Source: Massilia sp. (lineage in GTDB: Bacteria > Pseudomonadota > Gammaproteobacteria > Burkholderiales > Burkholderiaceae_D). From it: a DNA stretch of 23,070 nucleotides. The position numbers and the translations under genes are program-made. The stretch spans positions 1 to 23,070 of the forward strand of contig JAQGNM010000487.1 of assembly GCA_028291845.1 (NCBI GenBank), written 5' to 3'. The notes under the pieces were generated by a model. The model ran no database searches and was not told the DNA's origin. It saw nothing but the letters and a program-made list of their open reading frames with translations. Below are positions 8,066-16,154 of this stretch, piece after piece (the stretch's first letter is position 1; each line of letters starts with the position of its first letter).

Positions 8066-10909
8066 ATGCGCGTATTCCTGTTGCTGGCCCTGGCCATGCA
8101 TTTATTGATGGGTTCAAGCCAGGCCTGGGCCGCGCCCGCGGTGGGTCTCGACGCCGGCGGCTATTTCGACCTGCTCCCCGGCGCCGCCCTGTTCGACGAC
8201 AGTGGCGGCGATTTTCCGCCTGCCGGCGTACGGGCGGCCGGCGCGCTCGATGCCTGGAGCGCGGCCCAGCGCCGCGCCACCGGCATCGCCGCCACCGGCG
8301 GCGCCTACTGGATGGTGACCGCGGTGCGCAACGATACGGCGCTGGAAAACTGGGTGCTATACCCGAACAACACCATGATCGACCGGGTCGAAGCGCGCCT
8401 GTACGGCGACGACGGCAGCAGCCAGCGCGTGGTCACCGGCTACCAGGCCGACCACGCGTACATGCTGCACCATGCCGGCGAATTGAAGCTGCTGCCCGGC
8501 CACAGCTACCGCATGGTGGTGCGGTTCTCCAGTCCCTATTATGTGCGCGCGCCGCTGTTCGCCATGCACCCGCAAGCGCAGTTCCGCCGCCTGGTGGCGC
8601 GCGAGAACGTGGTGATCATCGGCGCGCTGGGCGCTTTGGTCGCGCTGGCCCTGTACAATTTTTTCATCTATTCCTTCACCCGCCGCAGCGCCTACCTGTA
8701 CTACTCGCTGTACGTGATCTCGTTGGCGATCGCCTGGGCGCTGCCGTTCAACGTGCTGGTCGACGTGTTCGACTGGCGCCTGGTCAAGCTCCATTACGTG
8801 CCGTTTTTCCTGCTGCCGGTATTTTCCACCCTGTTCTACCTACGCTTTCTCGAACTGAAAACGCTGGCGCCGCGCCTGGCTGCGCTCAGCCGCATCAACA
8901 TCGTGCTGCCCCTGCTGCTGCTGCCCAGCTCATTTCTGGCGGTCGGCCTGGCGCACCGGCTGGCCACCGTCATGCTGGCGTTTTACATGGTGCTGGCCCT
9001 GGTTTGCGGGATCGTGGCGTGGCGCCGCGGCTTCCAGTCGGCGCGCTATTTCGTGCTGGCCTACATTGCCGTACTCTCGCCCGGCGTGCTGGTGCTGGCG
9101 TCGAACATCGGCCTGGTGCCGATGGGCGACATCAACATGCCGATCCTGGCGCTGGTGGGCGGCACTGTCGACGCCCTGCTGCTGGCCTTCGCACTGGCCG
9201 ACCAGATCCGCCTGCTGAGCGACCAGATGGAGCAGAAGGTTGCCGCTCGCACCGACGAGTTGTTGAAAGCCAACGTGGCGCTCACCACCGCCAAGGAACA
9301 CGCCGAAGTGGTCAGCCGCCACCGCATCGACTTCCTGTCGGCCATGAGCCACGACATCCGCACGCCGATGGCCGGTGTGATCGGCATGTTGAAACTGGGC
9401 TTGCGCGACCCTGCGGTGCGCGGGCGCACCGCAGAATATCTGCACATCGGCCTGCGCAGCGGCGAGTCGCTGCTGGTGATCCTCAACGACATTCTCGACT
9501 ACTCGAAAATCGACGCCGGCAAGCTGACCCTGGAAACCACCAGTCTGGACCTCGCCCGCCTGACCGCCGACGCCATCGCCATCCTGCAGGGTCAGGCCGA
9601 AGCGAAGGGCCTGGTGCTGCGCGCGGCCTTCGAAGAGGACCTGCCGCGCTTCGTGGTGGGCGACCCCACCCGCATCCGCCAGATCCTGGTCAACCTGCTC
9701 GGCAACGCCATCAAATTCACCGAGCGCGGCGAGGTGCTGCTGTCGGTGCGCGCCGGCCAGCCGCAAGAGGACGGCGCCATCGCGCCGCTGGTCTTCAGCG
9801 TGCACGACACCGGTCCCGGCATCGCCCCCGAGGTGCAGCAGCGCCTGTTCCAGAAATTCGAGCAGGGCGACTATTCGACCACCCGCCGCTACGGCGGCAC
9901 CGGCCTCGGTCTGGCCATCTGCAAGGAACTGGCCGGCCTGATGGGCGGCGCCATCACAGTGGTCAGCACCCCCGGCGTCGGCTCGCGCTTCGACGTCGCG
10001 CTGCCGCTGCCGGCAGCCGCCGGCCCGGTGCAGGCGCCGAAGGATAGCGCCGTCGCGCGCGCCGAGGCTGACGGCGCCCATGGCCGCCGCCTGCGCATCC
10101 TGTGCGCCGAGGATGTCATCACCAACCAGATCATCATCGAGGCGCTGTTGAACGCCATGGGCCACGAGGTGGCGCTGGTCGAAAACGGCGTCGACGCGCT
10201 GCGCGCGCTGGCCACGCAGGACTTCGACCTGGTGCTGATGGATGGACGCATGCCGGTGATGGATGGCGCCCAGGCCACCCGCATCATCCGCGCCGGCGGT
10301 GCGTTGCCGGCCGACGCTGTCGCCGACCAGGCGGAGCCCATCGGCCCGGCGCGCAATCCTGCCATCCCCATCATCGCCCTCACCGCCAACGCCAGCCAGG
10401 CCGACTGCCAGCACTACCTGGCAGCCGGCATGGACGGTTTCCTGTCCAAGCCGGTCGACGACGCCGCCCTGCACCAGGTAATCGCGGCGACCATCGCGCG
10501 GCTGGGCGGCCGGGCTGCCGCGGCTGCCGCAGCGGACCCTGCTTCAGCACCGGCCCACGACGCCCATCATGAACCGGTCCGCCTGGCCCCCGTGCGCGGC
10601 CTGTCGCCCGAACACATGCGCCGCATCGCCTTCGCCTTCCTCGACGAAGCCCCGCGCCGCCTGGCCGAAGCGCGCGAAGCGCTGGCCTGCGGACGCCAGA
10701 GCGCCGCCATCGACGCCTTTCACTCGCTCAAAGGCAGCGCCGGCTACCTCAGCTCACCGCGCCTGCAGCAGTTGGCCGCCAGCCTCGAGGTGCGCGCCGG
10801 CGCCGGCCCCCTGCCCGCCCACGACCCCGAACTGGCGGCCCTGGCCGCAGCCCTCGACGAAGCGCTGCACGGCGTGCGCGCCACCACGGCGGCCGACCCG
10901 ATCTTGTAA
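8066..10909 (+). CDS. Tripartite hybrid sensor histidine kinase with 7TMR-DISM sensor
   Basis: A 947-aa membrane kinase with an internal phosphorelay. It has a signal sequence (1-22); a 7TMR-DISM extracellular beta domain (about 30-170); a seven-helix membrane region (about 182-380); a short coiled coil (385-415); a HisKA domain with phospho-accepting H429 in SAMSHDIRTPM; HATPase_c with N547, DTGPGIA (581-587) and GGTGLGLAI (610-618); a receiver domain with D683, phospho-site D726 in LVLMDGRMPVMDG and K795; and an HPt domain with H886 in AFHSLKGSAGYLS. All catalytic residues are present. 7TMR-DISM sensors are thought to perceive carbohydrates or other small extracellular ligands; the ligand here is unknown. 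The ribosome-binding site is poor (CGGA). No dedicated output regulator is adjacent, so the final phosphate acceptor is probably elsewhere. Confidence 0.92.
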   Translation: MRVFLLLALAMHLLMGSSQAWAAPAVGLDAGGYFDLLPGAALFDDSGGDFPPAGVRAAGALDAWSAAQRRATGIAATGGAYWMVTAVRNDTALENWVLYPNNTMIDRVEARLYGDDGSSQRVVTGYQADHAYMLHHAGELKLLPGHSYRMVVRFSSPYYVRAPLFAMHPQAQFRRLVARENVVIIGALGALVALALYNFFIYSFTRRSAYLYYSLYVISLAIAWALPFNVLVDVFDWRLVKLHYVPFFLLPVFSTLFYLRFLELKTLAPRLAALSRINIVLPLLLLPSSFLAVGLAHRLATVMLAFYMVLALVCGIVAWRRGFQSARYFVLAYIAVLSPGVLVLASNIGLVPMGDINMPILALVGGTVDALLLAFALADQIRLLSDQMEQKVAARTDELLKANVALTTAKEHAEVVSRHRIDFLSAMSHDIRTPMAGVIGMLKLGLRDPAVRGRTAEYLHIGLRSGESLLVILNDILDYSKIDAGKLTLETTSLDLARLTADAIAILQGQAEAKGLVLRAAFEEDLPRFVVGDPTRIRQILVNLLGNAIKFTERGEVLLSVRAGQPQEDGAIAPLVFSVHDTGPGIAPEVQQRLFQKFEQGDYSTTRRYGGTGLGLAICKELAGLMGGAITVVSTPGVGSRFDVALPLPAAAGPVQAPKDSAVARAEADGAHGRRLRILCAEDVITNQIIIEALLNAMGHEVALVENGVDALRALATQDFDLVLMDGRMPVMDGAQATRIIRAGGALPADAVADQAEPIGPARNPAIPIIALTANASQADCQHYLAAGMDGFLSKPVDDAALHQVIAATIARLGGRAAAAAAADPASAPAHDAHHEPVRLAPVRGLSPEHMRRIAFAFLDEAPRRLAEAREALACGRQSAAIDAFHSLKGSAGYLSSPRLQQLAASLEVRAGAGPLPAHDPELAALAAALDEALHGVRATTAADPIL

Positions 10910-10918
10910 AATCGTCGC

Positions 10919-11560
10919 ATGGACGACCACGATCACCAGCACGCCCCGCACCCCCGCGCCTGGGTGCGCATGCCCTCCGGCAAACGCCTGGACCTGCTCC
11001 TCCCCACCCCCGACGACTGGGCCGACCACGACCTCGCCCTCGGCCTGGCCCGCACCTACCGCTGGGGCGGCCACTCGGCCTGGCCGCTGCCGCTGTCGGT
11101 GGCGCAGCACTCGATCAGCGTCATGCTGCTGCGCCGGGCGGCCTCACCTCATCCCCTTTCCCCGCTCGAAGAACTGCGCGAATTGCTGCACGACGCCGAG
11201 GAGGGGTTATTGGGGTTCGACTGTATTTCAGTACTCAAACCGTTCATGGGCGACAGTTTTCGAGAATTGACCTTGCGGCTGGAGCAGGCGGTGTTTTTGC
11301 GCTATGGCTTGCCGGCGTGGTCGGCGCAAGACCACGCCGCCCATAAACGGGCCGACCGGCTGGCGGCGGCCAGCGAGGCGGTGCACGTGGTGGGCTGGTC
11401 GCGGCACGAGGTGCTACATACCTTGGGGATCACGGTGGCGCCGCTGGAGATCGATCCGCTGGTGGCGGTGTATGGGGGCAAGGCGTGGGAGCCGTGGGGG
11501 CCGGGGGTGGCGGCGGAGCGCTTCATGGCGCAATTGGGGCGCCTGGCGAAGTTCGTTTAA
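10919..11560 (+). CDS. HD-domain phosphohydrolase (YfbR-like)
   Basis: A 213-aa soluble protein with a probable metal-dependent HD fold. Likely ligands are H64 (SVAQHSISV), H91-D92 (LLHDAEE) and D146 (HKRADRLAAA), a spacing like that of YfbR-type nucleotidases. The segment RTYRWGGHSAWPLPLSVAQH resembles bacterial and plasmid HD hydrolases in which a conserved Arg-Tyr-x-GH precedes the first His. The substrate is unknown, possibly nucleotides. It starts 9 nt after the kinase stop and has no Shine-Dalgarno, so it may be coupled to the kinase or start on a leaderless mRNA from TAAAAT at 10907-10912. Base use shifts within the gene: C-rich third positions before about 11200, G-rich and TTG/GGG-rich after. 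Confidence 0.78.
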   Translation: MDDHDHQHAPHPRAWVRMPSGKRLDLLLPTPDDWADHDLALGLARTYRWGGHSAWPLPLSVAQHSISVMLLRRAASPHPLSPLEELRELLHDAEEGLLGFDCISVLKPFMGDSFRELTLRLEQAVFLRYGLPAWSAQDHAAHKRADRLAAASEAVHVVGWSRHEVLHTLGITVAPLEIDPLVAVYGGKAWEPWGPGVAAERFMAQLGRLAKFV

Positions 11561-11660
11561 GGCGGGCCCGAGTAACTGCTGTGCGGCGACAAATTAGCCG
11601 ATCAGGCCAAGTGAGCAAAGCATGAAAAATCGTTGATCGGGACGGCGTCCGGCGCCTCGA

Positions 11661-11705
11661 AATTAAATATCGGCAACTTAAAAATCGGCAAATTAAAGAT
11701 CGTTA
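11661..11705. repeat. Three tandem 15-bp repeats upstream of the efflux operon
   Basis: Three head-to-tail units of exactly 15 bp: AATTAAATATCGGCA (11661-11675), ACTTAAAAATCGGCA (11676-11690) and AATTAAAGATCGTTA (11691-11705). The shared core is TTAAA-N-ATCG. The array sits 77 bp before the adaptor gene in an otherwise AT-rich gap. Direct repeats at fixed spacing in front of a locus that encodes an OmpR-type regulator suggest operator sites for it; this is inference. Confidence 0.6.
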
Positions 11706-11781
11706 ATCGCCCGCCAAGCGAGGCTTAACGCGCCATCTTGCAAAGTGGGGCCTTCGATCAAAGACACCTGGAGTCCCTGTC

Positions 11782-12966
11782 ATGCCTCCACGAACCACAC
11801 CTCGACGCTGGAGCGGTTGCGCCTCAGTGCTGGCAGTTATCGTACTGGCGGGCTGCGGTCCGGCAAAGCAGACCCGGCCGCCGGCGGCGCCCCCGCAAGT
11901 CACCGTGGTTGCCGCCCAGCGCAGCGCGGTGCCCGTCACCGTGGAACTGCCCGGCCGCACGACCGCCTACCTTGTGGCTCAGGTGCGGGCACGGGTCGAC
12001 GGCATCGTGCAAAAGCGCGTCTTCCAGGAAGGCGCCGACGTCAAGGTCAATCAGCCGCTGTACCAGATCGATCCCGCCCAATACCGCGCGGCCTTGAACA
12101 GCGCGGCGGCGGCGCAGCAAAAGGCGCAAGCGAACCTGGCCGTGACCACTGTCCAGGCCGAGCGCTACAAGGCGCTCCTCGCCGGGAACGCCGTCAGCAA
12201 GCAGGATTACGACAATGCCGTCGCCGCGCAGCAGCAGGCGGCCGCCGATGTCGCCTCCGCCAAGGCGGCCGTGGCGCTCGCCAGGCTCAACCTGGGATAC
12301 ACCGACGTGGTATCGCCGATCAGCGGCCGCAGCGGGGTATCGCTGGTCACCCAGGGCGCCTATGTGCAAGCAGGCGCCGCGACGCTGTTGACCACCGTCC
12401 AGCAGCTCGATCCGATCTATGTCGACCTGAACCAGGCCAGTGTCGCCGGCCTGCAAATGCGGCGCGACGTCGCCACCGGCAAGATCAAATTGAATGGCCA
12501 GAACCAGGCCAGGGTGACGCTGACGCTGGAGGATGGCAGCCAGTACCCGCTCGGCGGGAAACTCCTGTTCACCGACACGACCGTCGATCCGGCCACCGGC
12601 TCGGTAACGGTGCGCGCGCTGTTCCCGAATCCGAAATTCGTGCTGCTGCCGGGCATGTTCGTGCGCGCGCGCGTCGATGAAGGCATCGACAACCAGGCGC
12701 TGCTGGTGCCGATCCGCGCCATCAGCCACGACCCGAAGGGCCAGGCGATCGCGCTGGTGGTCGGTGCCGACAACAAGGTCGCGCAACGGACCGTGCAGAC
12801 CGGCGACATGCAGGGCGATGCATGGGTCGTCACCGGCGGCCTGAAGGACGGCGAGCGGGTGGTCGTCGACGGCGTCCAGAAGGTCCAGCCAGGCATGGCC
12901 GTCCAGGCGGTCGACGCGCCCGGCCAGGCCGGGCCGGCGCAGGCCAGCGCGCAGGCCAGCAAATAG
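11782..12966 (+). CDS. RND efflux periplasmic adaptor lipoprotein (AcrA/MexA type)
   Basis: A 394-aa membrane-fusion protein that links the inner-membrane RND pump to the outer-membrane channel. The lipoprotein signal ends in LAGC (C25). It has the usual order of adaptor parts: beta-barrel/lipoyl half-motif (ARVDGIVQKRVFQEGADVK, about 72-90), an alpha-helical hairpin rich in Ala and Gln (about 100-175), the second lipoyl half (LGYTDVVSPISGRSG), then beta-barrel and membrane-proximal domains (DTTVDPATGSVTVRALFPNP; LLPGMFVRARV). The length is normal for the family. The ATG at 11782 follows GGAG eight bases upstream. It is the first gene of the efflux cluster, with a 13-nt gap to the pump. Confidence 0.93.
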   Translation: MPPRTTPRRWSGCASVLAVIVLAGCGPAKQTRPPAAPPQVTVVAAQRSAVPVTVELPGRTTAYLVAQVRARVDGIVQKRVFQEGADVKVNQPLYQIDPAQYRAALNSAAAAQQKAQANLAVTTVQAERYKALLAGNAVSKQDYDNAVAAQQQAAADVASAKAAVALARLNLGYTDVVSPISGRSGVSLVTQGAYVQAGAATLLTTVQQLDPIYVDLNQASVAGLQMRRDVATGKIKLNGQNQARVTLTLEDGSQYPLGGKLLFTDTTVDPATGSVTVRALFPNPKFVLLPGMFVRARVDEGIDNQALLVPIRAISHDPKGQAIALVVGADNKVAQRTVQTGDMQGDAWVVTGGLKDGERVVVDGVQKVQPGMAVQAVDAPGQAGPAQASAQASK

Positions 12967-12979
12967 GACGGGCTTGACC

Positions 12980-15793
12980 ATGGCAAAATTCTTCATTGGG
13001 CGACCGATCTTCGCGATCGTCATCGCCATCCTGCTCATGCTGGCAGGCGGACTGGCCGTCGACTCGCTGCCGATCGAGCAGTTTCCGCCGGTCGCGCCGG
13101 CTTCGGTCCAGATTGCGACCAACTACCCTGGCGCATCGGCGACCACGGTGCAAAACACCGTGGTACAGGTGATCGAGCAGCAGATGAGCGGGATCGACAA
13201 CCTGCTCTACATGGCCTCGACCAGTGACGATACCGGCCAGTCGAGCACGACCCTGACTTTCGGCGCCGGCACCAACCCCGACACCGCACAGGTGCAGGTG
13301 CAGAACAAGCTGCAACTGGCGGTGCCCTTGCTGCCGGCCCAGGTCCAGCAGTCGGGCGTGAAGGTGACCAAGTCGACCAATGCGTTCCTGATGGTGATCG
13401 GCTTTGTGTCGGCCGACGACAGCATGAACAAGTTCGATATTGCCAACTATGTCGTCTCGAATGTGCAGGATCCGCTCAGCCGGGTCAATGGCGTCGGCAA
13501 CCTGAGCGTGTTCGGTACGCAGTATGCGATGCGCATCTGGCTCGACCCGACCCGGCTGAATTCCTACGCACTGACCCCACTGGATGTGACGGCCGCCCTG
13601 CAAGGCCAGAACGTGCAGATCTCCGGCGGCCAGATCGGCGGCACGCCGGCCGTGCCGCACCAGCAATTGAGCGCGACGATCACCGAATCGACGCTGCTGC
13701 GCACACCCGGGCAGTTTGGCAACATCCTGCTCAAGGTATTGCCCGATGGCGCCCAGGTACGCCTGCATGACGTGGCGCGCATCGCGCTGGGCGCCGAGAG
13801 CTTCAATGTCGACAACAAGTACAACGGCCAGCCCGCCTCCGGCATCGGCATCCAGCTCGCGCCCAACGCCAACGCGCTCGATACCGCCAACGCCATCCGC
13901 TCCCGCATCGCCGAGCTGCAACCATTCTTCCCGCACGGGCTGAAGGTGGTCTACCCGAACGACGTCACGCCGTTCGTCAAAATCTCGATCGAGGATGTGG
14001 TCAAGACGCTGTTGGAGGGCATCGTGCTGGTGTTCCTGGTGATGTATCTGTTCCTGCAGAACCTGCGCGCCACGCTGATCCCGTCGGTGACGGTGCCGGT
14101 GGTCCTGCTGGGCGCGTTCGGCGTCATGGCGGCACTGGGCTTCACCATCAATACGCTATCCATGTTCGGACTGGTGCTGGCGATCGGCCTGCTGGTGGAC
14201 GACGCCATCGTGGTGGTCGAGAACGTCGAACGCGTCATGCACGAGGACGGCCTGGCGCCGCTGGAGGCGACCCGCAAGGCGATGGACCAGATCAGCAGTG
14301 CGCTGATCGGGGTGGCGATGGTGCTGTCCGCGGTGTTCGTGCCGGTTGCGTTCTCGAGCGGCACGGTGGGGGCGATCTACAGAGAGTTTTCGCTGACGAT
14401 CGTGGCGTCGATGTTGCTGTCGGTGTTCGTGGCACTGTCGCTGACGCCGGCCCTGTGCGCCCTCCTGCTCAAGCCGCCAAGCGGGGACCCGCACGGCAAG
14501 CGGGGATTCTTCGGATGGTTCAACCGCACCTTCGACAAGGGGCGCGAGCAGTATGTGACGGGCGTGCGCAAGGTGGCCACCCGGGCCAAGCGCTGGCTGC
14601 TCATTTACGGCGCCATCATTGTCGCCGTGGGGCTGTTGTTCGTACGGCTGCCGACGTCGTTCCTGCCGAACGAGGATCAGGGCTATATCTTCGTGCAGGT
14701 GCAGACGCCGCCAGGCGCCACCCAGGAACGTACCGGCACGGCACTGGACGAGGTCAGCAACTACCTGCTGAAGGAGGAAGCGGCCATGGTCGACGCCACG
14801 TTCACCGCCAACGGCAACAACAGCGCCGGGCGCGGCCAGAGCCAGGGACAGCTGTTCGTCCACCTCAGGGACTGGAGCCAACGGGCCAAGCCGGAGCTGA
14901 GCGCCGCGGCGCTGTCCGACCGCATCATCCAGCGTTTCGCCGCTTACAAGGACGCCATCATCTTTCCCACCAGCCCGCCGCCGATCCGCGGCCTTGGCAG
15001 CTCGTCCGGCTTCGACTTCGAGCTGGAGGACCGGGGCGGGGTCGGCCATGCGTCGCTGTCGCGCGCGCGCGACCAGTTGCTGGCGATGGCACAACATGAC
15101 CCCCGGTTGTCGCAGGTCCATTTCATCGGGCAGGCCGACAACCCTGCCTTCAAGGTCAATATCGACCGCGAGAAAGCCGCCGCCCTCGGCGTCAGCCCGA
15201 CCGACATCGACCAGGCCTTCTCGACCGCGTGGGGGTCCCGCTACGTCAACAACTTCCTCGATACGGACGGGCGGATCAAGAAGGTGTATGTGCAGGCCGA
15301 CGCGCCGTTCCGCATGAACCCGGGTGACCTGAAGCAGCTGTATGTACGCAACAGCACGAATACCATGGTGCCGTTTGCGGCCTTCGCCAGTACCGAGTGG
15401 ACCTACGGCCCACCGCAACTGCAACGCTACAACGGCGTCGAAGCCATGGAGATCCAGGGCCAGGGCGGCCCCGGCCAGAGCTCGGGGCAGGCGATGCTGA
15501 CGATGCAGCAGCTGGCGCAGAAACTGCCGGCCGGCGTCGGCTTCGAGTGGACCGGGACCTCGCTTCAGCAACAGCAGTCCAGCTCGCAAGCGCCGCTCCT
15601 GTACGGTTTGTCGATCGTGGTCGTTTTCCTGAGCCTGGCTGCCTTGTACGAGAGCTGGTCGATTCCGCTGTCGGTCATCATGGTGGTGCCGATCGGCGTG
15701 CTGGGCGCGCTTGCCGCCACCAAGTTGTCCGGCTTGTCCAACGATGTCTACTTCCACGTCGGCCTGCTGACCACGATCGGGCTGTCGGCGTAA
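12980..15793 (+). CDS. RND inner-membrane pump (AcrB/HAE1 type), ended early by in-frame TAA
   Basis: A proton-driven multidrug exporter of the HAE1 class. The start MAKFFIGRPIFAIVIAI is typical, so ATG 12980 is used rather than the TTG six bases earlier. Present are TM1, the first porter half, TM2-6 with the proton-relay pair D407-D408 (IGLLVDDAIVVVEN), TM7 with FLPNEDQGYIFVQVQTPPGA, the second porter half and TM8 to mid-TM10. Translation stops at codon 938, a TAA in GLLTTIGLSA-stop-NDILLVEFA. That codon is the family's invariant lysine (AcrB K940), also part of the proton relay. Homology continues in frame to TGA 16151-16153, and the unbroken product would be 1057 aa, normal for the family. 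The 937-aa product lacks TM11 and TM12 and should not pump. Most likely a new nonsense mutation or a base-call error. Confidence 0.92.
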   Translation: MAKFFIGRPIFAIVIAILLMLAGGLAVDSLPIEQFPPVAPASVQIATNYPGASATTVQNTVVQVIEQQMSGIDNLLYMASTSDDTGQSSTTLTFGAGTNPDTAQVQVQNKLQLAVPLLPAQVQQSGVKVTKSTNAFLMVIGFVSADDSMNKFDIANYVVSNVQDPLSRVNGVGNLSVFGTQYAMRIWLDPTRLNSYALTPLDVTAALQGQNVQISGGQIGGTPAVPHQQLSATITESTLLRTPGQFGNILLKVLPDGAQVRLHDVARIALGAESFNVDNKYNGQPASGIGIQLAPNANALDTANAIRSRIAELQPFFPHGLKVVYPNDVTPFVKISIEDVVKTLLEGIVLVFLVMYLFLQNLRATLIPSVTVPVVLLGAFGVMAALGFTINTLSMFGLVLAIGLLVDDAIVVVENVERVMHEDGLAPLEATRKAMDQISSALIGVAMVLSAVFVPVAFSSGTVGAIYREFSLTIVASMLLSVFVALSLTPALCALLLKPPSGDPHGKRGFFGWFNRTFDKGREQYVTGVRKVATRAKRWLLIYGAIIVAVGLLFVRLPTSFLPNEDQGYIFVQVQTPPGATQERTGTALDEVSNYLLKEEAAMVDATFTANGNNSAGRGQSQGQLFVHLRDWSQRAKPELSAAALSDRIIQRFAAYKDAIIFPTSPPPIRGLGSSSGFDFELEDRGGVGHASLSRARDQLLAMAQHDPRLSQVHFIGQADNPAFKVNIDREKAAALGVSPTDIDQAFSTAWGSRYVNNFLDTDGRIKKVYVQADAPFRMNPGDLKQLYVRNSTNTMVPFAAFASTEWTYGPPQLQRYNGVEAMEIQGQGGPGQSSGQAMLTMQQLAQKLPAGVGFEWTGTSLQQQQSSSQAPLLYGLSIVVVFLSLAALYESWSIPLSVIMVVPIGVLGALAATKLSGLSNDVYFHVGLLTTIGLSA
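15791..15793 (+). other. Premature stop codon at the proton-relay lysine position
   Basis: The codon is TAA where homologues read AAA or AAG (Lys). One A-to-T change from AAA is enough to produce it. The frame is unchanged on both sides, so this is a substitution and not an indel. Confidence 0.9.
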
Positions 15794-16153
15794 AACGACA
15801 TCCTGCTTGTCGAATTTGCGCGTGAACGGCAGGCCCAGGGCGTCAGCGCGTTCAAGGCGGCGCTGGAGGCGGCGCACATGCGGATCAGGCCGATCATCAT
15901 GACCTCGATGGCTTTCGTGTTGGGCGTGCTGCCGCTGGCACTGGCCCGCGGCGCCGGCGCATCGAGCCAGAACGCGATCGGCACCGGTGTGATCGGGGGC
16001 ATGCTGAGTGCTACCTTTCTTGCGACCTTGATGATCCCGATGTTCTACGTGGTGGTCAGCAAGCTGGTAGGCAAGTTCAGCAAGCGCAAGCCGCAGCCCG
16101 AGCCGGCCGCGCAGGAGCCCGGCGCCACCCAGCTGGCTGAAGGAGGAAAATGA
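15794..16153 (+). pseudogene. Severed C-terminal part of the RND pump (rest of TM10, TM11, TM12)
   Basis: These 119 codons are the in-frame remainder of the pump, beginning NDILLVEFARERQAQG and including RIRPIIMTSMAFVLGVLPLA and NAIGTGVIGGMLSATF. They match the end of AcrB-type proteins, including the conserved Arg and Thr near AcrB R971 and T978. No further damage is visible, which argues that the break is recent or artefactual. An internal ATG at 15878 is preceded by GGAGG eight bases upstream, so a 91-aa two-helix fragment could in principle be made separately. The tail ends in a charged, Pro-rich segment. The stop is one base before the outer-membrane factor's start. Confidence 0.85.
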
Positions 16154-16154
16154 G

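Noticed and set aside
11561..11781. Efflux cluster as an inserted island with matching end repeats
   Set aside because: I compared this gap with 20115-20550 and found only short, patchy similarity; no clear terminal repeats, integrase or transposase.
15780..15800. Frameshift or indel as explanation for the broken pump gene
   Set aside because: Homology continues in exactly the same frame on both sides of TAA, so a substitution is sufficient and an indel is excluded.
14156..15877. Minus-strand open frame (about 573 codons) opposite the RND pump
   Set aside because: Antisense shadow; its His/Arg/Gln-rich sequence has no family resemblance, while the plus strand is clearly AcrB-like.
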